Source: Polaromonas sp. (GTDB lineage Bacteria > Pseudomonadota > Gammaproteobacteria > Burkholderiales > Burkholderiaceae_C). From it: a stretch of 32,137 nt of DNA. A model generated the notes under the pieces. The model ran no database searches. It saw only the letters and a list, made by a program, of their open reading frames with translations, and had not been told where the DNA came from. The position numbers and the translations under genes were made by a program. Shown piece after piece: positions 14,643 to 24,279 of the stretch (position 1 is the stretch's first letter; each line of letters starts with the position of its first letter). The stretch is from the NCBI RefSeq assembly GCF_030689685.1, contig NZ_JAUYEY010000025.1, positions 1-32,137 on the forward strand, given 5' to 3'.

Positions 14643-15434
14643 ATGTATGCATTTACCCTGGAACGCCCCACCTCTCTGGCGGCAGCCGCACAGCTAACCA
14701 CCGACGGCGCCAAACCCCTGGCCGGCGGTCAGACCCTGCTGGCGTCGATGAAGCTGCGTCTGTCCAGCCCCGACCAACTCGCCGATCTGAGTGGCATCAA
14801 GGAGTTGACTGGTGTCAAGCGCGAGGGCAACAGCTTTGTCATCGGTGCCATGACACGTCACCTCGACGTGGCCAACAACGCCGACATCAAAGCGGCGTTG
14901 CCCGCGCTGGCCGACCTCGCCGCCAACATCGGCGACCGCCAGGTGCGCGCCATGGGCACGCTGGGCGGCTCGGTCGCCAACAACGACCCTTCGGCCTGCT
15001 ACCCCAGCGCGGTGCTGGCGCTGGGCGCCACCATACACACCACCACGCGCAAGATTGCAGCCGACGACTTCTTCCTGGGTATGTTTGCCACTGCGCTGGA
15101 AGAGGGCGAGCTGATCACCGCGATCAGCTTTCCCGTTCCTAAACGCGCGGCCTACATGAAGTTCAAGCAGCCGGCCTCGCGTTTTGCGCTGGTCGGCGTG
15201 TTTGTCGCGCAGTTTGATGCCGGTGTGCGGGTCGCCGTCACCGGCGCGTCAAGCGGTGTGTTCCGCCACGCCGGGCTGGAGGCGGCCTTGAGCAAGAGTT
15301 TCACGCCCGAGTCTGCGGCGGCTGTAAAGATAGCTGCCACCGACCTCAACAGCGACATCCACGCCACTGCCGCCTATCGCGCCAACCTGATCAGCGTGCA
15401 GGCGCAGCGCGGTGTGGCGAAGGCCTTGGGCTGA
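14643..15434 (+). CDS. coxM: CO dehydrogenase-like medium (FAD) subunit
   Basis: A 263-residue flavoprotein subunit that takes electrons from the small subunit's clusters and gives them to an acceptor. FAD-binding motifs AGGQTLLASMKLRL (about residues 27-40) and TLGGSVANNDPSACYP (about 103-118) are characteristic; the C-terminal CO_deh_flav_C domain follows (FKQPASRFALVGVFVA onward). AAGGAG lies nine bases before the ATG. It completes the S-L-M oxidoreductase. A hairpin with a short T-run follows at once, so the structural genes may form their own transcription unit. Confidence 0.93.
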   Translation: MYAFTLERPTSLAAAAQLTTDGAKPLAGGQTLLASMKLRLSSPDQLADLSGIKELTGVKREGNSFVIGAMTRHLDVANNADIKAALPALADLAANIGDRQVRAMGTLGGSVANNDPSACYPSAVLALGATIHTTTRKIAADDFFLGMFATALEEGELITAISFPVPKRAAYMKFKQPASRFALVGVFVAQFDAGVRVAVTGASSGVFRHAGLEAALSKSFTPESAAAVKIAATDLNSDIHATAAYRANLISVQAQRGVAKALG

Positions 15435-15444
15435 TGGTGCCCCA

Positions 15445-15487
15445 CCGTTCGGGCTGAGCCTGTCGAAGCCGCTGCCCGAACGGTTTT
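15445..15487 (+). terminator. Terminator-like hairpin after coxM, from a dispersed repeat
   Basis: CCGTTCGGGC (15445-15454) pairs perfectly with GCCCGAACGG (15474-15483), followed by TTTT. The loop contains GAGCCTGTCGAAG, related to the repeat inside mutL. The T-run is short, so termination may be partial, and coxD-coxE could still receive read-through. Confidence 0.5.
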
Positions 15488-15493
15488 AAGTCT

Positions 15494-15547
15494 TTTATGC
15501 CTCCAGCCCTTTATTGGCGGGCGTGAGCAGCTATAAAAAATATAGCG
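15494..15547 (+). repeat. Dispersed repeat (CCTCCAGCCC...AGCTAT type), copy 3, before coxD
   Basis: TTATGCCTCCAGCCCTTTA, then GGCGGGCGTGAGCAGCTAT, then AAAAAATATAGCGAA. It has the same layout as copies 1, 2 and 4 and lies 28 bases before the coxD start. Confidence 0.65.
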
Positions 15548-15574
15548 AATCACGGCAAGTACTAAACTGGACCG

Positions 15575-16567
<993 letters not shown>

Positions 16568-16587
16568 GGCAGCTTAACTGCGGGCAG

Positions 16588-16673
16588 CCCTCACCCCAGC
16601 CCTCTCCCACGGGGAGAGGGAGTAGGTACGCGCTTTTGTCCCCTCTCCCCCAGGGAGAGGGTTAGGGTGAGGG
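16588..16673. repeat. CCCTCACCCC...GGGTGAGGG palindromic repeat between coxD and coxE
   Basis: CCCTCACCCCAGCCCTCTCC at the left and GAGAGGGTTAGGGTGAGGG at the right are inverted arms of an 86-bp element containing two GAGAGGG hairpins. It is related to the single hairpin at 10186-10222. Its right end (GTGAGGG) supplies the ribosome binding site of coxE. Confidence 0.7.
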
Positions 16674-16679
16674 CTCCCC

Positions 16680-17864
16680 GTGCTTTTAGGTGATTCAAGA
16701 AGCGGCAAGCTCGCCGACAACATCGCCGGTTTCGGCCGCGCCCTGCGCCGCGCCGGTGTCAAGGTGGACAGCCAGCGTATTGGCCTGGCCAAGGAAGCGG
16801 CGCTGGCCGTCGGCATCAGTGAACGGGAAGACCTGGGCGCTGCGTTTGAAGCCGTGATGATCAGCCGCGAGCAGGACCGCCTAGTGTTTCGCGAGTTGTT
16901 TGACATTTATTTTCAGGATCCGAAAGTCGCCAACAAGCTGCTGTCGCAATTGCTGCCCAGCGCCGAAGGCAAGGCCGAACCCAGCAAACGCCGGCCGCGC
17001 GTGCGTGAAGCGCTGGCGCCGCAAAAGGCTTTTGGCCAGCAGGCTAAACCCGCGACCGAAGACCAGAAGGTCGAGTTTGACGCCGTCATGACGGCCAGTG
17101 ACATAGAGCGCCTGCAACACGCCGACTTCAATGCCCTGTCGGCCACCGAATACCGGCTGGTCGAGCGCCTGGCGCGCGACATCAAGCTGCCCCTGCCGAT
17201 GTTTGCCTCGCGCCGCAGCCGGCCCGCCAGCAGCGGTACGCGCATGCATTGGCCCGGCGTGATGCACCAGGCCGCGCGCACCGGCGGCGAGTTGATACAC
17301 CTGCCCCGTTTGGCCCGGCGTGAGCAGGCCCTGCCTTTGCTGGTGCTGGTCGATGTGTCGGGCTCGATGGAGCGTTATGCGCGGCTGTTGCTGGCCTTTT
17401 TGCATGCTGCCACGCGGCGCCACCCGCAGCGCGATGTGTTTGCCTTTGGCATGCACCTGACCGATCTCACGCCGGCCTTCCGCCAGGCCGATACCGACGA
17501 GATGCTGGCGCACGCCAGCGCGGCGATTGAAGACTTTGCCGGCGGCACCCAGTTGGGCGCATCGCTGGCCAGCCTGCGCGAGAAACATGCGCGCCGCCTG
17601 GTCGGGCGCCGCACCATCGTCCTGGTCATCAGCGACGGCCTGGACACCGGCGAGCCGGCCGACCTGGCGCGCGAGCTGGGCTGGCTGCGCCGGCGCAGCC
17701 GCCGCTTGCTCTGGCTCAACCCGCTGCTGCGTTTTGACGGCTACGCACCGCTGGCCCGTGGCGCGGCGGTGATACATGCCCACGCGCACGGCATGCTGGC
17801 GGTTCACAACCTGAGCAAGCTGGAGGAACTGGCAGCCAGTCTGGCGGCTCTGATGAAGAAGTAA
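16680..17864 (+). CDS. coxE: VWA-domain protein, CoxE-like maturation factor
   Basis: A 394-residue CoxE/YehP-type protein that works with the MoxR ATPase in maturing the molybdenum enzyme. The N-terminal helical part (NIAGFGRALRRAGVKVDSQRI, residues about 13-33) is typical, and the C-terminal von Willebrand factor A domain has the MIDAS metal site DVSGSMERY (about 226), with later GGTQLG and VLVISDGLDTGEP. The frame opens only after a TGA at 16668, so the GTG at 16680 is the first usable start; GAGGG six bases upstream lies in the repeat. The original start may have been the ATG at 16564 overlapping the coxD stop, with the 5' end altered by the repeat insertion. The rest looks intact. Confidence 0.87.
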   Translation: MLLGDSRSGKLADNIAGFGRALRRAGVKVDSQRIGLAKEAALAVGISEREDLGAAFEAVMISREQDRLVFRELFDIYFQDPKVANKLLSQLLPSAEGKAEPSKRRPRVREALAPQKAFGQQAKPATEDQKVEFDAVMTASDIERLQHADFNALSATEYRLVERLARDIKLPLPMFASRRSRPASSGTRMHWPGVMHQAARTGGELIHLPRLARREQALPLLVLVDVSGSMERYARLLLAFLHAATRRHPQRDVFAFGMHLTDLTPAFRQADTDEMLAHASAAIEDFAGGTQLGASLASLREKHARRLVGRRTIVLVISDGLDTGEPADLARELGWLRRRSRRLLWLNPLLRFDGYAPLARGAAVIHAHAHGMLAVHNLSKLEELAASLAALMKK

Positions 17865-17908
17865 TTCACGCTCACTGAGCAAACAGCCAAAGAAAAGGGA
17901 AAAAAACA

Positions 17909-18493
17909 ATGGACATGCAAGGAAGCCGCCAGCTCGCGGTCACACAACAACAGGCCTGGGATGCGCTGAATGACCCGGCCGTGCTCAAGGTCTGCATCCC
18001 CGGCTGCGACAAGGTCGAGGCCATTGGCGAGAGCCAGTACGCGATTGCAATGGCCCTGAAGATCGGCCCGGTGTCGGCCAAATTCACCGGCAAGATCACG
18101 CTCAGCGATATCAACCCGCCGGCCAGCTACAAGTTGTCGTTTGACGGGCAAGGCGGTGTCGCCGGTTTCGGCAAGGGCAGCGCCGAAGTGACATTGACGC
18201 CCAACGACGATGGCTGCGAATTGGCTTACACCGTGCATGCCTCGGTCGGTGGCAAGGTCGCCCAGCTCGGGCAGCGCCTGATTGATGGAGCGGCCAAGTC
18301 GATGGCCGAAGATTTTTTCAAACGTTTTGATGGCGAAATGCAGCGCCAGCATCCCGCCAGTTATGCCGCCAAAATGGTGATGGGTGAGGTGGAAACCGGA
18401 ACACCGATGGCTCCGCAGAAGCCGGGCATTCCGGTGTGGGTGTGGGTCGTTGGCGCCGCAGTGCTGGCGCTGGCGGCCTGGCTGGGTAGCTGA
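17909..18493 (+). CDS. coxG: CoxG-like SRPBCC protein with C-terminal membrane anchor
   Basis: A 194-residue CoxG family protein. The START/SRPBCC lipid-binding-like domain spans about residues 1-150, with hallmarks VLKVCIPGCDKVEAIG, KIGPVSAKFTGKITLSD, GQGGVAGFGKGSAEVTL and LGQRLIDGAAKSMAEDFF. A single C-terminal membrane segment (IPVWVWVVGAAVLALAAWLG) follows a short linker. In CO oxidisers CoxG is thought to recruit the dehydrogenase to the cytoplasmic membrane and help pass electrons to the respiratory quinone pool. A purine-rich AAAGGGAAAAAAC precedes the ATG. The gap to coxE is 44 bases. Confidence 0.92.
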   Translation: MDMQGSRQLAVTQQQAWDALNDPAVLKVCIPGCDKVEAIGESQYAIAMALKIGPVSAKFTGKITLSDINPPASYKLSFDGQGGVAGFGKGSAEVTLTPNDDGCELAYTVHASVGGKVAQLGQRLIDGAAKSMAEDFFKRFDGEMQRQHPASYAAKMVMGEVETGTPMAPQKPGIPVWVWVVGAAVLALAAWLGS

Positions 18494-18531
18494 GCGGGCT
18501 GCCACCACTTCGGCAATAAAAAGGAAAGCAG

Positions 18532-19614
18532 ATGGAAAACCTCGATGTCATGGTGCTGCGTACCCTGCGCGACTGGCGCCAGGCGGGCAAACGTGCGCTG
18601 CTGGCCACCGTGGTGCGCACCTGGGGCTCGTCGCCGCGCCCGGTTGGCTCCATCATGGCGCTGTGCGAAGACGGCGCGGTGGTCGGCTCGGTGTCGGGCG
18701 GCTGCATCGAAGACGACCTGATCTACCAGCACACCCAGGCCTATGCCTCAGCCAGTTCTGCCGGCACAGGCGGCAAGGCCATTCCGTCCGGACCGCCGAC
18801 CTTTGTCAAGTACGGCATCACCGCCGACGAGGCGCACCGTTTCGGCCTGCCCTGCGGCGGCACGCTGGAGCTTCTGCTCGAATACGATCCCGAGGCTGGC
18901 GCGCTGGCCGAACTGGTGCAGGCCCTGGAAGCTGGTCAACTGATGCAGCGCAACGTGCGGCTCACCGATGGCGCGGTGACGCTGGCCCCCGCCACGGCGC
19001 CGGCCGAACTCGGCGTCACCTCGCTGGCGCTGGTCAACACCTTCGGGCCCGAATACCGCATGTTGCTGATAGGCGCTGGCCAGCTCACCGAATACCTGGC
19101 AACCATGGCGCTGTTCAGCGGTTTTGCCGTCACCGTGTGTGACCCGCGCGAAGAGTACCGCAGCGCCTGGTCTGTGGCGGGCGCCAAAGTGCTCAGCGAC
19201 ATGCCCGACGATGTGGTCATCGCCTTCAAGCCCGACAGGCGCAGCTGTGTGATTGCACTCACGCACGACCCCAAGCTCGACGACCTGGCGCTGATGGAGG
19301 CGCTAACCACCGACGCGTTTTACATAGGCGCCATCGGATCACGACGCAACAACGAGACCCGCCACCAACGCATGACAGAACACTTCGGCCTCACCGAAGA
19401 CGCTTTGGCGCGCCTGCGCGGCCCCATCGGCATCTACATCGGCAGCAAGACCCCGCCAGAAATTGCCGTCAGCGTGATGGCCGAAGTGCTGGCCGTGAAA
19501 AACGGCGTGGTGCTGCCGCGCGACATGGAAGTGGCGCAGGCCAAAAACGAGCGTGCTGTGTTTGGCAACGATGCGGGTGAGTTGGTGTGTGGGGTGGCGC
19601 GAGCTCCGGATTGA
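18532..19614 (+). CDS. XdhC/CoxF-like molybdenum cofactor maturation protein
   Basis: A 360-residue XdhC family protein. These proteins bind molybdenum cofactor, promote its sulfuration and insert it into xanthine dehydrogenase-type enzymes. The N-terminal XdhC/CoxI domain shows VRTWGSSPRPVGSIMAL and GSVSGGCIEDDL (about residues 24-64) and FGLPCGGTLELLLE (about 104-117). The C-terminal Rossmann-like domain has LLIGAGQLTEYLA (about 177-189), then ALTHDPKLDDLAL and AFYIGAIGSRRN. AGGAAAG precedes the ATG. Its position as last gene of the cox cluster fits the role of CoxF or CoxI; I leave the exact letter open. Confidence 0.92.
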   Translation: MENLDVMVLRTLRDWRQAGKRALLATVVRTWGSSPRPVGSIMALCEDGAVVGSVSGGCIEDDLIYQHTQAYASASSAGTGGKAIPSGPPTFVKYGITADEAHRFGLPCGGTLELLLEYDPEAGALAELVQALEAGQLMQRNVRLTDGAVTLAPATAPAELGVTSLALVNTFGPEYRMLLIGAGQLTEYLATMALFSGFAVTVCDPREEYRSAWSVAGAKVLSDMPDDVVIAFKPDRRSCVIALTHDPKLDDLALMEALTTDAFYIGAIGSRRNNETRHQRMTEHFGLTEDALARLRGPIGIYIGSKTPPEIAVSVMAEVLAVKNGVVLPRDMEVAQAKNERAVFGNDAGELVCGVARAPD

Positions 19615-19781
19615 TTTGCGGTTCCCAGAGCTTCTTGGGGGGAAAAACACCCAGATCGGAAGGCTCAGGCATGAAAGGGGACCGCCTCGAACTATTTTCG
19701 AAATACCATCGTTAATCGACGCAACAGACGAGGCCAGCACAATGGCCTTGTTCTCCTGATTTTTTTACGAGAGAGACTGAC

Positions 19782-20129
19782 ATGGCCTATACAGAAAAAT
19801 TCCAGAAACTTGCCGATACCGCACGTTTGCGGGTAGAGGAAGTGTTGCCTGAACAGGTAGACGCTTTGCTGGCCGCAGGCGCGGTTGCGCTGGATATCCG
19901 GGACAAGGAGGAACACGATGCGGACCATATCGCCGGTTCGCTGCATGTCAGTCGCGGCAAGCTGGAGATGAACATCGAGGAGGTGATCCCCGATCTGGAC
20001 GCCACGATTCTCTGCTATTGCAACGCCTTCAATCGGGGTGCACTGTCGGCGGATACCCTGCGCAGCATGGGTTATAAAAACGCCAGGTTCATTGCTGGCG
20101 GCCTGAAGGCCTACCGCAAGCGGACTTGA
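19782..20129 (+). CDS. Rhodanese-domain protein
   Basis: A 115-residue single rhodanese domain, a sulfurtransferase fold. The landmark ALDIRDKEEHDADHIAGSLHV (about residues 44-64) and the active loop CYCNAFNRGA (about 83-92) are visible; the second Cys is the likely persulfide-carrying residue, and GGLKAYRKR closes the domain. Electron-acceptor and sulfur-donor roles cannot be separated from sequence. It lies 167 bases after the XdhC-like gene in the same direction; since XdhC proteins work with cofactor sulfuration, a functional link is possible but unproven. A hairpin with a seven-T run follows. Confidence 0.88.
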   Translation: MAYTEKFQKLADTARLRVEEVLPEQVDALLAAGAVALDIRDKEEHDADHIAGSLHVSRGKLEMNIEEVIPDLDATILCYCNAFNRGALSADTLRSMGYKNARFIAGGLKAYRKRT

Positions 20130-20147
20130 CCAGCCTGAAAGAAATTC

Positions 20148-20183
20148 GAGGCAAGCGCCGTTTACACGCCTCCGCGTTTTTTT
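20148..20183 (+). terminator. Probable intrinsic terminator after the rhodanese gene
   Basis: GAGGC (20148-20152) pairs with GCCTC (20168-20172), with CG pairs inside, and CGCGTTTTTTT follows. The stem is short and imperfect, but the seven-T run and the position 19 bases after the stop favour a terminator. It would separate the cox region from the CRISPR region. Confidence 0.5.
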
Positions 20184-20189
20184 AGTAGT

Positions 20190-20246
20190 GAAATCAGCCT
20201 CCAGCCCATACGCTGCGGGCGCAACAAGCTATTAAAAAAATAGCAA
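20190..20246 (+). repeat. Dispersed repeat (CCTCCAGCCC...AGCTAT type), copy 4, before the WYL gene
   Basis: GAAATCAGCCTCCAGCCCAT, then GCGGGCGCAACAAGCTATT, then AAAAAAATAGCAATG. It closely matches copy 1 in mutL (minus strand) and copy 3. It occupies most of the gap before the WYL regulator and may be part of its promoter region. Confidence 0.65.
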
Positions 20247-20279
20247 TGGTGGCCGCTATTCAAAAATCAGGGGAGGCAT

Positions 20280-21257
20280 ATGGATCGAACCGAGCGCTTC
20301 TACAAAATCGAAAAGCTGCTGCGCCAGCACAAAATTGTCAGCTTTGCGGCCTTGCAGGCAGCGCTTGAAGTCTCCCGCGCCACGCTCAAACGCGACCTCG
20401 ACTACCTGCGCAACCGCCTGAACGCACCGATTGAATGGAGCCGCGCGGCAGGCGGCTACCGATTCACGGCACCCGCTGACCCGGCCAGCGCTGCGCATGA
20501 ACTGCCGGGCCTGTGGTTCTCATCCACCGAAATCCATGCCTTGCTGACCATGCAGCACCTGTTGTCCAACCTGGACGCCGGTGGCCTGCTGACCCACCAT
20601 GTGGCTCCGCTGATGAATCGGCTCAATGCGCTGCTGGGTGGGGCAGAAACGGAAGCGGTCCAGGTGCGCCACCGCGTGCGCATCATTGGTCTGGCGCAGC
20701 GCTCTGTGCAGCCCCAGCACTTCCAGCGCGTGGGCACGGCCCTGGTGCAGCGCAAGCGCCTGGCGCTCACCTATACCGCGCGCGGCACCGGCCAAGCGAC
20801 CGAGCGCGAAGTCTCGCCGTTGCGGCTGGTGCATTACCGCGACAACTGGTATCTGGACGCATGGTGCCACCTGCGGCGCGGCCTGCGCAACTTTGCCGTC
20901 GATGCGATTACCGACGCCCACCTGCTCGACACCCCCGCCAAAGAAGTGAGCGATGCCAAACTCGATGCCCTGTTCGGCCCCAGCTACGGCATCTTCTCGG
21001 GCAGCCGCATCCGCTGGGCGCGCCTGCGCTTCACGCCCGAACGCGCCCGCTGGGTGGCAAGCGAGCAATGGCATCCGCAGCAAGAGGGAAAGCTGCAAGC
21101 CGACGGCAGCTACCTGCTGCGCCTGCCCTACGCCGACCACCGCGAACTCATCATGGACATCCTCAAACACGGCACCCACTGCGAAGTGCTGGGGCCGCCC
21201 AGCCTGCGGCAAGCGGTGGCAGAGGAGGTGGGGAAGATGGGGGAGAAATATTTTTGA
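20280..21257 (+). CDS. WYL-domain transcriptional regulator next to the CRISPR-Cas locus
   Basis: A 325-residue regulator. An N-terminal DeoR/HTH_11-type winged helix (FYKIEKLLRQHKIVSFAALQ, then SRATLKRDLDYLR, about residues 6-45) is followed by a WYL domain with the naming motif itself (HYRDNWYLDAWCHLRRGLRNF, about 184-204) and a C-terminal WCX-like extension. WYL domains bind nucleotides or nucleic acids and regulate several CRISPR-Cas loci, for example the subtype I-D locus in Synechocystis. It lies 82 bases before cas3 on the same strand, so control of the cas operon, alone or by co-transcription, is the best guess. GGGGAGG sits very close to the ATG (three bases). Confidence 0.92.
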   Translation: MDRTERFYKIEKLLRQHKIVSFAALQAALEVSRATLKRDLDYLRNRLNAPIEWSRAAGGYRFTAPADPASAAHELPGLWFSSTEIHALLTMQHLLSNLDAGGLLTHHVAPLMNRLNALLGGAETEAVQVRHRVRIIGLAQRSVQPQHFQRVGTALVQRKRLALTYTARGTGQATEREVSPLRLVHYRDNWYLDAWCHLRRGLRNFAVDAITDAHLLDTPAKEVSDAKLDALFGPSYGIFSGSRIRWARLRFTPERARWVASEQWHPQQEGKLQADGSYLLRLPYADHRELIMDILKHGTHCEVLGPPSLRQAVAEEVGKMGEKYF

Positions 21258-21339
21258 GTGAGGGGGGGAGTGGGTCATCTGGTGAACCTTTGCAGGGTTA
21301 AGCTGCGTGCAGATCAAAGTTTTCAGGGAGAAAACAATC

Positions 21340-23616
21340 GTGTCGGAACCATTGGCTCACTCGGGCGGGCATTTGTTGGCAGCGCATCTGCAGTCGGTTG
21401 CTGGCATTGCGGCGGGTTTTTCTGAAGCGTTTGAACCAGCAACGCTCACCCAACGCTGGGCCTATCTGGCTGGCTTGTGGCATGACTTGGGTAAGTACCG
21501 TCCCGGATTCCAGCGTTACCTCTTGCAATCAGACAACCCGGATGCCCACATTGAAGGCAAGGTAGGCGGACGCGAAAAGACGCATTCAGCAGCCGGTGCC
21601 TTGTGGGCCATGCGCAAGTTGGGTGAAGCGCACGGGCCGAACGGGGCTCTGGCCGCACGCGTTCTGGCTTATCTCATCGCCAGCCACCATGCAGGTTTGT
21701 ATGACTGGGACGGAGGGTTGAAAGAGCGTCTAGAGGAAGCCGATTGCCAGACCGAGCTACAGGAATCGCTGGCCGAAAATCCACCTGAAAGCATTCTCAA
21801 TCATGGCGATTTTGTTCCCAGCTTGAACCAGATTCCCGGCGGTTCAGCCGGATTCGCGTTATGGGTTCGGCTGCTGTTTTCCTGTCTGGTGGATGCCGAT
21901 TTTCTGGACACAGAGGCGCATTTTGATGCGGGCAAGCCTGCCAGGCGCGAAGGCTTCCCGACGCTGGATCAAATGCTTGCCGCTTTTGATGAGCACATGG
22001 TGGCCAAGGCGGCGTCAGCCAGCGCAACCCCGGTGAACACTTTGCGCGCCGACATCCTGCGCCAGTGCCGAGAAAAGGCAGCGTTGCCCCCTGGCTTCTT
22101 TTCACTCACCGTGCCCACCGGGGGCGGCAAGACTCTGTCCAGTCTGGCGTTCGCGCTGAAGCACGCGCAGGCGCATGGCAAACGCCGCGTGATCTACGCC
22201 ATCCCCTACACCAGCATCATTGAACAGACGGCAGACGTGTTTCGCGAAGTGTTCAAAGCGCTGGGCGATGAAGTGCTCATTGAGCACCACAGCCAAGCCG
22301 ATGCCGCAGAGAAAGACGAGACCGCCCGCAGCCGCCTGGCCTGTGAGAACTGGGATGCGCCGCTGGTCGTGACCACCAACGTGCAGTTGTTCGAGTCATT
22401 GTTTGCTGCCAAAACATCCCGCTGCCGCAAGCTGCACAACCTGGTGGGCAGCGTCATCGTGCTGGACGAAGCCCAGCAACTGCCGCCCGAGTTTTTACAG
22501 CCGATTCTGGATGCGCTGAACCTGCTGGTGAAGCACTATGGCGTGACCGTGGTGCTGTGTACCGCCACCCAGCCCGCGCTGAACACGACGGACTATTTCG
22601 ATGCCAGTAACAACCTGCGTGGACTGGAAAACGTGCGGGAAATCATTGACGACCCCGATGTCCTGTTTGATGCGCTCAAACGGGTGAAGGTTGAACTGCC
22701 ACCAGACTGGAACATATCCACCCCCTGGGCCGACATTGCCACTCAACTCGCGGCAGAAGACTGTGTGCTGGCCATCGTCGGCACCCGGAAAGCCGCCCGC
22801 GAATTGCAGCGTTTGTTGCCGCCTGACACCTTGCACTTGTCGGCCCTCATGTGCGGCGCGCATCGCAAAGTGGTCATCGACCAGATCAAGGCACGCCTCA
22901 AAGCCAAGCGCGAGGGGCACGACCTGCGACCGTTGCGGGTGGTCAGCACCCAGTTGGTCGAGGCCGGGGTGGACATTGATTTTCCCGTGGTTTATCGCGC
23001 CTTGGCCGGGCTGGACTCGATTGCGCAGGCAGCGGGGCGCTGCAACCGCGAAGGACGACTGGACGGCAAGGGCCGCGTCGTCGTCTTCGTGCCGCCCGAG
23101 CCGCCGCCTTTGGGGCACTTGCGCAAAGGGGCGCAAGCCTGCATCAGCACCTTGCATGGTCAACACGCAGACCCACTGGCACGCGCTTTATTTGCCACCT
23201 ATTTTCGGCAGTTCTACAGCACCGTCGATCTGGACAGCAAAAAGATCGTGCCCATGCTCAAGGTAGAGCTCAAAACGCTGGGTGTGCAATTCCGCTCAGC
23301 AGCCGATGCATTCCGTCTGATTGATGACAAAGACTCAGCCACGGTTGTCGTTCGCTATGCCGAGCACAGCGACGAGATTGAAAAACTGCTCGGACTGCTG
23401 GCCGCAAAAGGCCCGACGCGCTGGCTCATGCGAAGCCTCCAGCGCTACACCGTCAGCATCCACAAACGTGTGGCTGACAGGATGCTTATGCAGGGGAGCC
23501 TGACGCTGCGCATGCCGGGGCTTTATGTGCAAGTGAATGCGGACAATCTTTATGACCCCTTGCTCGGCTTGAAGCCGGACGATGATTTATACAACCCCGG
23601 TGGCTTCGCACCTTGA
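21340..23616 (+). CDS. cas3: CRISPR-associated nuclease-helicase Cas3 (type I-C)
   Basis: Cas3 is recruited by target-bound Cascade and degrades the non-target strand. The HD nuclease domain has all expected residues: H16, WHDLGK (H48, D49), THSAAG (H82) and ASHHAG (H116, H117). The SF2 helicase part shows VPTGGGKT (Walker A, about 258-265), VLDEAQ (motif II, about 374-379), LCTATQPAL (motif III) and QAAGRCNREG (motif VI, about 563-572). The product is 758 residues. I chose the GTG at 21340 because AGGGAG lies nine bases upstream; a GTG at 21307 gives 11 more residues with no ribosome binding site. The stop is directly followed by the ATG of cas5c. Confidence 0.95.
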   Translation: MSEPLAHSGGHLLAAHLQSVAGIAAGFSEAFEPATLTQRWAYLAGLWHDLGKYRPGFQRYLLQSDNPDAHIEGKVGGREKTHSAAGALWAMRKLGEAHGPNGALAARVLAYLIASHHAGLYDWDGGLKERLEEADCQTELQESLAENPPESILNHGDFVPSLNQIPGGSAGFALWVRLLFSCLVDADFLDTEAHFDAGKPARREGFPTLDQMLAAFDEHMVAKAASASATPVNTLRADILRQCREKAALPPGFFSLTVPTGGGKTLSSLAFALKHAQAHGKRRVIYAIPYTSIIEQTADVFREVFKALGDEVLIEHHSQADAAEKDETARSRLACENWDAPLVVTTNVQLFESLFAAKTSRCRKLHNLVGSVIVLDEAQQLPPEFLQPILDALNLLVKHYGVTVVLCTATQPALNTTDYFDASNNLRGLENVREIIDDPDVLFDALKRVKVELPPDWNISTPWADIATQLAAEDCVLAIVGTRKAARELQRLLPPDTLHLSALMCGAHRKVVIDQIKARLKAKREGHDLRPLRVVSTQLVEAGVDIDFPVVYRALAGLDSIAQAAGRCNREGRLDGKGRVVVFVPPEPPPLGHLRKGAQACISTLHGQHADPLARALFATYFRQFYSTVDLDSKKIVPMLKVELKTLGVQFRSAADAFRLIDDKDSATVVVRYAEHSDEIEKLLGLLAAKGPTRWLMRSLQRYTVSIHKRVADRMLMQGSLTLRMPGLYVQVNADNLYDPLLGLKPDDDLYNPGGFAP

Positions 23617-24279
23617 ATGAACGCTATGACCCATTTTTGTCTTGAAGTCTCCGGCCCCTTTGCCTGTTTTACCCGCCCGGAGATGAAGGTGGAGCGCGTC
23701 TCTTATGACGTGATGACACCCTCGGCGGCACGCGCCATTTTTGAAGCGATTTTGTGGAAACCGCAAATGCGATGGCGGGTTTCACGAATCGAAGTGCTCA
23801 AACCGATTCACTGGGTCAATTTGCGGCGCAACGAAGTTAAAGAAAAAATCCTCACTAGCAACGTCGAACGTGCCATGAAAGAAGGAAAAGGGCAGCTTCA
23901 CTTGAACATTGAGGACGAGCGGGTGCAACGCGCAGGCTACTTTTTGCGCGATGTCACCTATCGCATCCATGCCGAGTTGTTGCTGACTGGCAAAGGCAGC
24001 GACCCGCTCATCAAATACACCGAAATGTTCACCCGCCGCTCCAGCAAAGGCCAGTGCGTGAACCAGCCGTATTTGGGTTGCCGCGAATTTTCAGCCGGGT
24101 TCCGCTTGGTCACCGCCGATACGCCACCCGTGCAGCCCATTGCCGATACACGCGATTTGGGTTGGATGCTGCACGACATGGACTACACCCACCCGTCCGA
24201 CCCGCAACCGCGCTTCTTCAGGGGGCAAATGAACGCGGGTGTGATTGAAGTGCCCCCGTTTGAGGAGGCAGTGGGATGA
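23617..24279 (+). CDS. cas5c: Cas5c (Cas5d), Cascade subunit and crRNA-processing nuclease
   Basis: A 220-residue Cas5 of the I-C type. Type I-C has no Cas6, so this protein both cuts the pre-crRNA within the repeat and caps the 5' handle. Family features are GPFACFTRPEMKVERVSYDV (about 13-32), EAILWKP (43-49), VLKPIHW and RRNEV, and the C-terminal KGQCVNQPYLGCREF. By my alignment from memory, residue 46 (Leu) is in the place of Tyr46, a catalytic residue of the Bacillus halodurans enzyme, so the chemistry may rely on other residues. It starts immediately after the cas3 stop and overlaps cas8c by ATGA. A second ATG three codons in (23626) is an alternative start. Confidence 0.94.
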   Translation: MNAMTHFCLEVSGPFACFTRPEMKVERVSYDVMTPSAARAIFEAILWKPQMRWRVSRIEVLKPIHWVNLRRNEVKEKILTSNVERAMKEGKGQLHLNIEDERVQRAGYFLRDVTYRIHAELLLTGKGSDPLIKYTEMFTRRSSKGQCVNQPYLGCREFSAGFRLVTADTPPVQPIADTRDLGWMLHDMDYTHPSDPQPRFFRGQMNAGVIEVPPFEEAVG

